NCBI GenBank assembly: GCA_018238155.1
Contig: JABCTZ010000036.1
Coordinates: 372,001 to 436,000 of the forward strand
Direction: 5' to 3'
Source of the DNA: Candidatus Heimdallarchaeota archaeon
Lineage (GTDB): Archaea > Asgardarchaeota > Heimdallarchaeia > JABLTI01
Length of the DNA: 64,000 bases
Shown: positions 36,240-46,800 of the stretch, in pieces
Layout: each line of letters begins with the position of its first letter
How positions within the stretch are numbered: the first letter of the stretch is position 1
Program-made: the position numbers and the translations under genes
Notes under the pieces: generated by a model
Database searches by the model: none
What the model saw: the letters and a program-made list of their open reading frames with translations, nothing else
What the model was told of the DNA's origin: nothing

Positions 36240-37838
36240 ATGAATCTGAACACAGAGCTTGGCACGCAAAAAGATATGATAAAAAAATCCAATTCGGAAA
36301 AAAAGAATGAGGAATTATTAGAAAAACGCGAAGAAGCTCTTATGGGTGGAGGGCAAAAAGCTATTGATAAGCAATCGGAGAAAGGTAAGCTTACTGCTCG
36401 ACAAAGAGTGGAGTTACTACTTGATCCAGGTACTTTTTCTGAAACAAATATGTTCGTCCGACATAATTGTAGCAATTTCAACCTAGAAAAAAAGAAATTT
36501 TATACTGATGGAGTCGTCACAGGATTCGGACAAGTAAATGGGAAGTTAGTTTATGTGTACAGTCAAGATTTTACTATACTAGGAGGAAGTCTTGGTGAAG
36601 CACAAGCCAAAAAAATCGCTTACACAATGGATCAAGCTCTTCAAAATGGTGCTCCATTGATTGGATTCAATGATTCCGGTGGAGCTCGAATCCAAGAAGG
36701 AGCTAATTCATTAGCAGGATATGGTGACATTTTCATAAGAAATGTCCGTGCATCGGGTGTCATTCCTCAAATTTCTTGTATGGTTGGTCCCTCTGCAGGA
36801 GGAGCTGTTTATTCTCCCGCACTTACAGATTTCGTCATTATGACAGAAGATACCTCTTACATGTTCGTAACAGGTCCTTCAGTTGTTAAAGCTGTTACAG
36901 GAGAAGATGCAACTTTTGAGGAACTAGGCGGAGCATCTATCCATAGTGCAAATTCTGGTATAGCACATTTAACAGGTTCAGATGAAATCGAATCTATTGA
37001 ATTTATCAAATTGCTTCTATCCTATCTTCCTTCAAATAATCTCGAAGATCCTCCAATAAAAAAAATTACTGTTACAAATGATGCTGATCTTGAGTGCTTA
37101 AACAGTGTCATTCCTGAAGACCCTCAAATTCCTTATGATGTTCGTGAGATTATTTTAAGAGTAGTCGATAAAGGTAATTTTCTTGAGATTCAGAAAAAAT
37201 GGGCTCAGAATATCATTGTTGGTTTTAGCCGATTAAATGGATATCCAATTGGTATTGTAGCTAATCAACCAAATAATCTCGCTGGAGCACTTGATATAAA
37301 TGCCTCTTCAAAAGCTGCCAGATTCATACGATTCTGTGATGCATTTAATATTCCAATTATTTCTTTTGTAGATGTTCCCGGCTTCTTGCCTGGATTAGAT
37401 CAAGAACACAACGGTATCATTAAACATGGTGCAAAATTAATCTATGCTTACGCTGAAGCAACTGTTCCTAAATTAACAGTTATTACTCGAAAGGCATATG
37501 GTGGTGCTTACATTGTTATGGGCTCAAAACATTTAGCCACCGACATGAATTTTGCCTGGCCATCTGCAGAAATTGCCGTTATGGGTGCAGAAGGAGCAGT
37601 ACAAGTTCTTTATAGAAGGGATTTAGCTAAATCAGATGACAAAGAAACCTTACTTGAAGAATTGAAAAATGAATTCATTGAGGAATTCAATAACCCCTAT
37701 TTAGCTGCAGAAAAAGGATACATCGATGATGTTATCTTGCCAAGTGAAACAAGAAGAAAACTCATTGCAGCACTTTGGCCCCTACTCAGGAAGAGAGATA
37801 AACTTCCAAACAAAAAACATGGAAATGTACCTCTTTAG
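36240..37838 (+). CDS. Acyl-CoA carboxylase carboxyltransferase subunit
   Basis: 532 residues from ATG 36240, which has AGGAG nine bases upstream; an in-frame TTG at 36213 is less likely. It is the fused carboxyltransferase of propionyl/acetyl-CoA carboxylases (PccB/AccD5 type): the N-terminal half has GFNDSGGARIQEG and GPSAGGAVYSPAL, and the C-terminal half has FVDVPGFLPGLDQEHNGIIKHGAKL and RKAYGGAYIVMGSKHL, the two acyl-CoA and biotin oxyanion sites. It transfers carboxyl from biotin to acyl-CoA, giving malonyl- or methylmalonyl-CoA. It ends 57 bases before the megasynthase, which implies delivery of malonyl-CoA to that enzyme. Confidence 0.93.
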   Translation: MNLNTELGTQKDMIKKSNSEKKNEELLEKREEALMGGGQKAIDKQSEKGKLTARQRVELLLDPGTFSETNMFVRHNCSNFNLEKKKFYTDGVVTGFGQVNGKLVYVYSQDFTILGGSLGEAQAKKIAYTMDQALQNGAPLIGFNDSGGARIQEGANSLAGYGDIFIRNVRASGVIPQISCMVGPSAGGAVYSPALTDFVIMTEDTSYMFVTGPSVVKAVTGEDATFEELGGASIHSANSGIAHLTGSDEIESIEFIKLLLSYLPSNNLEDPPIKKITVTNDADLECLNSVIPEDPQIPYDVREIILRVVDKGNFLEIQKKWAQNIIVGFSRLNGYPIGIVANQPNNLAGALDINASSKAARFIRFCDAFNIPIISFVDVPGFLPGLDQEHNGIIKHGAKLIYAYAEATVPKLTVITRKAYGGAYIVMGSKHLATDMNFAWPSAEIAVMGAEGAVQVLYRRDLAKSDDKETLLEELKNEFIEEFNNPYLAAEKGYIDDVILPSETRRKLIAALWPLLRKRDKLPNKKHGNVPL

Positions 37839-37895
37839 TACATTTTATATGATTTTTTTTATTGTAACCAAAAATTTAAACAGGAGATATTTTAA

Positions 37896-40800
37896 ATGGT
37901 TGCTGATACAAGATTTAATCAAATAATGGAAAATAAAAAACCGATATTGGCATTTAATCCTTTAGGACTCAATGATCTAGGATTAGTAAAAGCAGTAAAC
38001 AAAGCAGGTGGCATAGGTTTAATTAATCTTGAACGTATGACAGCTCAAGGATACCAAGCAATATTAATAAAATGCTTGTCAGAAATTACAAATATTGTTG
38101 GAATTCGAGTAGTAAATAAAGATCAATTGAATTTCATTTTGGAACACTCCTCAAAACAACAAAGTTTGATACTCATTATTGCTGATGTTTCTCTAAGCAA
38201 AGAGCAAATAAAATTGGCAAAAGAAAAAAGAATGTCACTTATTGCAGAAGTTATTTCATTAGAAGAAGCTTATGATAAAAAGTGGGCTGATGTTTTTCTA
38301 TTAAAAGGTGCAGAAGCTGGCGGAAGAGTTAGTGATGAAACTTCCTTCATTCTTACTCAGCAATTTGCAGAGGCTGGACTTGAATTCATTGTTCAAGGTG
38401 GAGTCGGTATTTATACTACTCCAGCACTCTTTGCTGCTGGAGCTAAAGCTGTTGTGCTTGATACACAATTGTATACTATGCCTGAATGCCCCTTATCAAA
38501 GGAAGTAAAAGATTTTCTTGTTAAACTTGATGCAACTGATACAAAAATTATTGGTGATTCAACAAGTTACAAATACAGAGTATATGCTCGCTTAGCAACA
38601 AAAATCGTTAAAGATTTTATCAAGATTGAGAAAGATCTTCTTGGTTTATCTCTTGAAGAGCGGACAAAGAAAATTAAACAAAAAATAGAAGATGAGAAGG
38701 AATCTTTCAATAGCCCTACTTTAGCTAATTGTCTGCTACCAATAGGTCAAGATGTTTCTTTTATTAACATCTTTTCAAAGAGATTTTCATCTGTGGAAGA
38801 AGTTTTTGACGGTCTTCTTGAACAAACTAAAAAACAAATCAAAAATACTCTTGATAATTATCCTTTCAAAAGTGGTTCTGATTTAGCAAAAGATTTGGGA
38901 ATAAAATATCCCTTAATTCAAGGTCCAATGGCTAATATTTCCGAAAGCCCTGAATTTGCCAAAATCATTGCAGAAGAAGGAGCTCTTCCTATTCTTGCTC
39001 TTGGTTCTCTGTTCAAAAACCAATCCAGAAATTTAATCAAGAAAACTAAGGAAACATTAGGCTCTCTTCCGTTTGGTTGTGGAATCATTGGTTTAGATGC
39101 TAATGCTACTGCTCGAGATAACCATTTAGTGATAATTAAAGAAATACAACCATCATTGGTTGTTGTAGCTGCTGGAACAATTGATTTAGCAAAGGAAGTT
39201 ATGAGTTATGGTGACATTAAGACTTTCTTACATTCACCCTCTCCCTTGATTTTTTCAGAAGCAATTGAAACTGATGTTAGATACTTGGTTCTAGAAGGTA
39301 TGGAATGTGGTGGCCATATTGGTATTTTAACTAGTTTTGTTTTATGGGAACTATCCCTACATCAACTAGTACGATTACAAGATAAAATAAAAGCAAGTGG
39401 AAAGAAGATCAATGTAGCTTTTGCTGGTGGCATTGGAGATCGATTTTCTGCTGCAATGGTTGCAGTTATTGCGTCAGCTTTACCTGACCTAATGAACAGT
39501 GCACTATGGGTAGGTACAGCTTATATTCTTACAGAAGAAATTGTTGATACTGGTGCAGTAAAACCTCTTTATAGAGAACAAGCATTAGATGCTAAAGAAA
39601 CAGTTCTTCTTGGTGAGACTGTAAGCATTCGAGCCAGAACAATTCCAACACCATATGCTAAAGTTATTGTTGAACGAGAACTAGAACGAATAAAGGACGG
39701 TATAAGTCTCAAAGAACGTAAACATCTCTTCGAAAGAGATAATCTGGGTTCAACTCGTATAGCTGCATTAGGTGAAATTTGGAATCCTGATGGAGAAGAT
39801 GATAAACCAAATAGATTTGTACCAATTGATGAAAAAGGTCAATACGAAAAAGGAAATTATATGATAGGTCAGATAGTTGGTAGTTTACGAAGTATTCGTA
39901 CTGTAAAGGATCTTCATATGGAATTAATTGAAGAGTCAAAAAGAGTTGTTAGTACCAAAGGAAAAAGTATTACCAAACAATTTGAAGCTAAAGATGATTC
40001 TGTTAAAACAATTAATTCGCAAATTGAACATGATCATACAAGTCCAATACCTGATGATATCCCTCATGGTGAGGGTGTTGCAATTGTTGGTTTAGGTGGA
40101 ATCTTTCCAGATGCATTAAATATTGATCAATATTGGAAAAATATTACTTTAGGACTTTATTCAGTAAAAGAAATACCAAAAGAAAGATGGTCCAATGACC
40201 TTAGCCTCTTTTATTCTCCTGACCCATTTGAACCCGATAAAACATATGCGAAAATTGCTGCAACAATTGATGATTTCAAATTCAATTCATTGGAATTTAA
40301 AATACCTCCAAAAGTTGCTCTAAGGATGGATCGCGTTCAGCAATTCGCTTTGGTAGCTGCAAAAGAAGCTCTAATTGATGCCAATATTTTAGATAAAGAT
40401 AATTCAAACACAGCTGTTATTATTGGAAACAGTATGGGTGGAGAGATTCGAGTGGATTACAATAGAAGAATTTTCTTACCTGAAACCTATCGTTCTTTGG
40501 AAAAATGTGCTTCTTTTAGTAATATTGACAAAGGTGTTTGGAAGAAAGTCAAAGAAGAATTAAAAGTGATTTATGACAGCGATCTTTTGTCAATAAATGA
40601 GGACTCGATGCCTGGAGAATTATCTAATGTAATTGCAGGTCGAGTAGCCAATGTCTTCAATCTTCGAGGTAAAAGTATGACCTGTGATGCTGCTTGTGCA
40701 TCAAGTTTAGCTGCTTTGAATATCTCCGTTAAAGGATTACTAGATAATGAGTACGATGTTGTTCTTTGTGGTGGATCAGATTGTTCATTAGATGCGTCCA

Positions 40801-43800
40801 TTTTTGTTAAATTTGCAAAAATTGGTGCAATCTCTGCAGAAGGTTCATATCCATTTGATAAAAGAGCAAATGGTTTTGTAATGGGTGAAGGTGCTGGGTT
40901 TGTTGTTCTTAAACGTCTTTCTGATGCAGAAAGAGATGGTGATAAAATTTATGCTGTTATTCGAGGATTAGGCGCAGCAAGTGATGGAAAAGGTAAAGGT
41001 ATCACAGCACCAAATCCAATAGGACAAAAACTAGCCATTCAAAGAGCATTAGATCAAGCAGGAGTAACCTTCCCTGACATACAATTTATCGAAGCTCATG
41101 GAACTGCTACTGGTGTAGGTGATGTTGTTGAAATGGCTGTTTTGAATGAGATGGCAGAAAACACGCCCAAATCATCAATAGTCATTAGCTCAGTTAAAAG
41201 TCAAATAGGTCATCTAAAAAGTGCTGCGGGAATTGCTTCTACAATCAAAACTGCTCTGGCACTTTACCATAAAAAATTCCCTCCAACAGCCAATTTCAAA
41301 TATCCAAATCCAAAAGTTGCCTGGGAAACTTCACCATTTTATGTTACAACTGAAGTAAAGGATTGGCCTCAACCAGTTTCTGGTCATCGAATTGCAGGAA
41401 TATCTTCTTTTGGTTTTGGTGGAACAAACTTTCATGCTATTATGGAAGAATATATTCCTGGAGAAACCATTGGTCATCTACCTAAATTATTTACAAAAGA
41501 AGAATTGGACTCATTAGTTTTACGTGTTAGTCAAATGGCTTTACATTCTGGTGATGGGCAAGGTTTCACAACTGTGTTTGATGAAGCATCCTGGGAGAAT
41601 TTTTACAACGAAAATATAGTATTAGAAACAGAACCCCTCTTTGTAGGAGGAACCTCAGATGCAGCCTTACTTAAAAATTTGAAAGCATTAAAAACAAAAA
41701 TACCCAAGAGTACTTTTGCTTTGAATGGAACAGGGACTCGTATACATGATTTTAGTCAAGAAACAATGTCTGCTCTTTCTCAGAAGAAAAGAATAGGTAT
41801 TGTATCAAAATCATTAGACGATTTACCTTCTCTAATTGATTCTGCAATATCTGGACAACAAGATAAAGCTAAGAGATTGATATTAAGAAATAAAGGAATA
41901 TTCTATGGAGAAGATCACTCTCTTGGAAAAATTGCTTTTATGTTTCCAGGGCAAGGTAGTCAATATGTTAGGATGGGCAAAGAGCTCTGGGATAAGTATG
42001 ATATTGTAAAAGAAGCTTTTAAAGAAGCTGATGAAGTAACTCAAACCGAACTTGGTTTCTCCCTTACAGAGATAATTTTTGCTATAGGAAAAGATGATGC
42101 AGAAGCAAAAGCATTACTGAGAAAAACAGAAGTAACGCAACCGGCAATCTTTGCTGTTAATATAGGCATTTACCGGTTATTGCGTTCATTTGGTATAAAA
42201 CCTGATTTTGTTGCTGGACATAGTTTAGGAGAATATGCAGCACTTGTTGCTTCAGGGATTGTTAGTTTCAAAGATGGCTTAATGGCTGTAATTCCTCGTG
42301 GAAAAGCAATGTCTCTTTTTGAATCAGATGATAATGGAATGATGGCTTCAGTAAGCTCTGATGCTGAAACAATAGAAGAAGTTTTGAAAAGTGTGAAAGG
42401 TTATGTTATTGCTGCTAATAAAAATACTCCAAGTCAAACAGTAATATCCGGAGCATCTCCTGCAATAAAAGAAGCAATCAAGATTTTCATAGAAAAAGGT
42501 ATTACTGCAATTCCTTTACCCGTTTCCGCAGCATTTCATTCAGAAATAGTTGCTCCCGCAGAAAAATTCCTAAGAGAATCGTTAGAAAAGCTTACCTTTA
42601 ACAAACCTTCAATTGCTCTTTCAAGCAATGTTACAGGAGGTATATATCCTGAAACAAGGCAAGAAATTATTGATCTACTTTGTAAACAAGTGTATTCTCC
42701 TGTTGAATGGATGAAACAAATTGAAAATATGTATGAGGAATATGGAGTAAGAACCTTCATTGAAATAGGACCAAAATACGTTCTAACAAGTTTTGCTAAA
42801 TCTGTTCTTAACGATAAGAAAGACTTTGTAGCTCTTGCATCAAACCATCCAAAGAGAGGAGCTATGCAACATCTCAATGAAGTGTTGGCTGCTCTTGGTG
42901 CTTTTGGCTATCCTCTCAAAATTCCTAATAAGGATGATTCTATTTACAGTGAAGAGTTTAGAAATCCAACAAAGAGATTCTTCAAGAGGAAGGCAATTTC
43001 AATCCCGTCAATTGCTCCTTCAACTAGTACACCTAAGGTTATTACTAAAGAATCTCCCTTTGATGTATTAGCTTTTGGTGATTTGGCTTCGATAACAAAA
43101 AATGATGATTTTAACGACTACTTAGAATTACAAGCACCAGCTATCAATGCATTTCTTAAAGCAGGTTATGATACATACCAGAATATAATCGCAAAAGCAT
43201 TAGAGACTAAAAAAGAAATAGACAGGCTGAACATTAATACAGATGCTGTTGGAGTTACAGGCATTGCAATCGGGTTGCCGGGTAAAAATCGCAAGGTATT
43301 CGATGATTCTAATTTCGATGCAATCCTCTCTGGTCAGAATTTCATAGAAAAAACCTCCGTTCAATTGAGAGAAAAGATAGTTGAAAAGAATATAGTACGA
43401 CTAGTGAAAGATGCTGTTAAAGGAGCACAATTCCAATCAATAACTGATGTAAGTGAAGTTATTAAACTTGCAGCTCAAAAAGGAGAGTTTGATCTTACAA
43501 AAGATTATGGTGTACAAGCAGAATTTACAGAGATTTTTGATGTAACATTTCAATTAGCATTAGCCGCTGGAATTGAAGCACTTAAAGATGCCGGCATTCC
43601 ATTAATGCCTTTGAAAATTAAAACATCTGTTGGAAAAGAAATCTCCAAAGGTTGGGTATTGCCGGAATCAATGAGAGATGAAACAGGTATTGTTTTCGCT
43701 TCTGCTTTTCCTGCAAGTAACAATCTAATTTCAATTGTATCTCAATCCCTTGCAGATAAATATGCATCAAAGCATAAGGACGAAACAATTTTACTTTTCG

Positions 43801-46800
43801 ATGAATTAATTCAACAAATATCAAATAAAACCTCAAGAGAAAATGTGACAAAGTGGTTTGAAAAGAATAAAGCCTCACTTGCTGGTGATAAGAAATCGAA
43901 ATACCAGTTCAGTCGGAAATTCTTATTCGAAGTTCTTTCAATGGGTCATTCTCAATTTGCTCAATTTATTCGAGCACGAGGACCAAATACTCAAGTAAAT
44001 GCTGCTTGCTCTTCAACAACACTTGCTATTGGCATTGCTGAAGATTGGATTCGAAATGGTCGATGCAAACGAGTAATTGTCATCGCAGCAGATGATATAA
44101 CAAGTGATGAAACGTTCCAATGGTTTGGTTCAGGATTCTTAGCAGTTGGAGCAGCAACAACTTCTGAAATAGTGGAAGAAGCTGCTTTACCATTCGATAA
44201 CAGAAGACACGGAATGATTGTTGGAATGGGAGCTGTCGGTATAGTTTTGGAATCAGAATCAACAATGAATGAAAGAGGGATAAAACCAATTGTTGACTTG
44301 ATGGGAACGCATCTTGTAAATTCAGCATTCCATGGAACACGATTGGATCGTGATCATATTTCATCTCAAATGAGTGATTTCATTGGAAAAATGGAGAAAA
44401 GATTTAATGTCTCAAGAGATGATATTGCGAAACAATTAGTTTTTGTTAGTCATGAAACCTATACACCTGCTCGTGGTGGAAGTGCTTCTGCGGAAATAGA
44501 CGCTCTACGAAAAACTTTTGGTGCTTCGTTAGATAAAGTCGTTATTGCTAACACAAAAGGATTCACAGGTCACGCTATGGGAGCAGGAATAGAAGATGTT
44601 GTTGCAGTCAAGATGCTCCAAGAAGGAATTATTCCTCCTGTAGCAAACTTCAAAGAAGTAGATCCTGAATTAGGTGTCCTTAATCTTTCAAAGGGTGGAA
44701 AATATAATATCAAATATGCTTTGCGTTTTTCAGCTGGTTTTGGTTCACAATTAGCAATGGTTTTGTATCGTTTGAATACAGCTAGTGGACGATTTGACAG
44801 CAAGGATTATGATCGCTGGTTAGCAACAATTGGTGGTAGTCGTTCTACTATGAAGATTTCTAATAATACATTGAGAATGACTGAAGATCCTAATATAGCA
44901 AAAACATTACTTTCCACTCCAACTCCACGCTCCTCTGTTGTTTCTGCTTCTAATAGTGAAGTTGTTACAATGATTATCTCATTGTTATCTGAGAAAACAG
45001 GTTACCCTGCAGATATGATTGAAGCCGATATGCATCTTGAAGAAGATCTTGGCATTGATACTGTTAAGCAAGCAGAATTATTTGGTATGTTGCGTACACA
45101 ATATAATTTACCTCGTGAGGAAGGAGTTAGAATTCAAGATTATTATTCAGTAAACAAAATTGCTGAATATCTTGCTACTAAGATGGACCCTGTAGCTTCC
45201 ACTTCTGTTGTTGCCGGAACATCTTCAATTCCGATCAGTGAAATTACTAAAGTGATTATTGACCTTGTTTCTGAAAAAACTGGTTATCCACAAGACATGT
45301 TAGAAGCTGACATGGAACTTGAAGAAGACCTTGGTATTGATACTGTTAAACAAGCAGAAATTTTTGGTATTCTTCGTACAAAATGGGATTTACCTCGAGA
45401 AGAAGGAATTCGAATTCAAGAATACTCAACAATTACTAAGATTGCAAAGTATGTTTCAGATAGAATTGCAAGTTCATCTGGAGCTTCAGCAAGCACTTCA
45501 AGTCAACCATCTAAGAAACCACTCGAAAAAGTTCCTGCTCAAAGAATGCAATTACAATTAATACCTTCTCAAATTAAGACAAAAGGTTTAGATCTCAAAC
45601 AGAAGCAGTTCATTGTAGTTGGTGATAATAACATCTTTACTAAAGATATTGTTTCAATTCTGGAGAAGAAAAAAGCTCGAGTTGTGAAAACAATCAACTT
45701 AAAGTCTATGAAATCGCTTGATAAACTCAAAGCAGCATTACCTAAAGAACAAGTTGATGGTTTAGTTTTCATCGCTCCAAAGACAACAGTTCAGACAAAA
45801 CATGATCTTGTTGCACGAAGCTTTTTCATTTGCTGTCGATATTTATCCTTTAATGAGAAGCCAATTGTTTTATCTATAGATAATCTATCCGAGAATCTCG
45901 GTTGGAAACAAATAAAATCCAACCCTATTGTTGGCTCATTAACTGGCTTTACTAAAGCACTTGCTCGAGAGTTTGTTGGAGGTACTGTTAAATTTGTTAG
46001 CTGCCAAAAACCAAAGCAAGCAATTGATGAGTTATGTACTGGTGATGGCTCTGTAGAAGTACTATACAATTCTGCAGGAAAACGTCAAATATTCATCACA
46101 ACTGTAGAGGAATTGGAAGAAGCTAAAGAGAAATATAAACCAACTAAAGATGATTTGATAGTTATTACCGGTGGTGCACAGGGAATAACTTTTGAAATCA
46201 GTAAGAAAATAGCTGAAAAATATCAAGCAAAATTGGCATTATTTGGTCGGACAAAAATTCCAAGGAATATCAAAGAACTACTTGCATTGGATGAAGCCGG
46301 CTTAACTGAGCTCAAAAATGCTATGGTTGCCAAAATGAAAGAGACAGATGACAGAGTCACACCTGTTAAAATTGAGAAAGCTTGGTCAAAAACAGCAAAA
46401 GCTATTGCTATACAGAAAGGAGTGCAAGAACTTGTATCCTTGGGTTCAAAAGCAAAGTATTATTCTGTTGATGTTGTTGACACAGAGAAAATGAAGAAAA
46501 TTCTACTAAAAGTTACTTCAGATTTCAAAACTTCAATAACAGGTATAGTGCATGGTGCCGGCTTGGAAGTTTCTAAATACATTGCTGACAAAGAGCTCAC
46601 TGATTTCAATCAAGTCTACAACGTTAAAGCAATTGGGTATGATAATTTAATCAATAATATTGATTTGAAGAAAATTCAATTCATCATTTGTTTCTCCTCT
46701 GTTGCAGGACGATATGGAAATGGTGGACAAGTAGATTATTCTGCTGCAAATGATTATCTCTCAAAGAGTTGCTGGAATCTAAGAGCGAAGGGTATACGTG

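Noticed and set aside
44940..45480. Tandem DNA repeat
   Set aside because: The similarity at 44960-45160 and 45240-45440 is explained by the two duplicated carrier domains.
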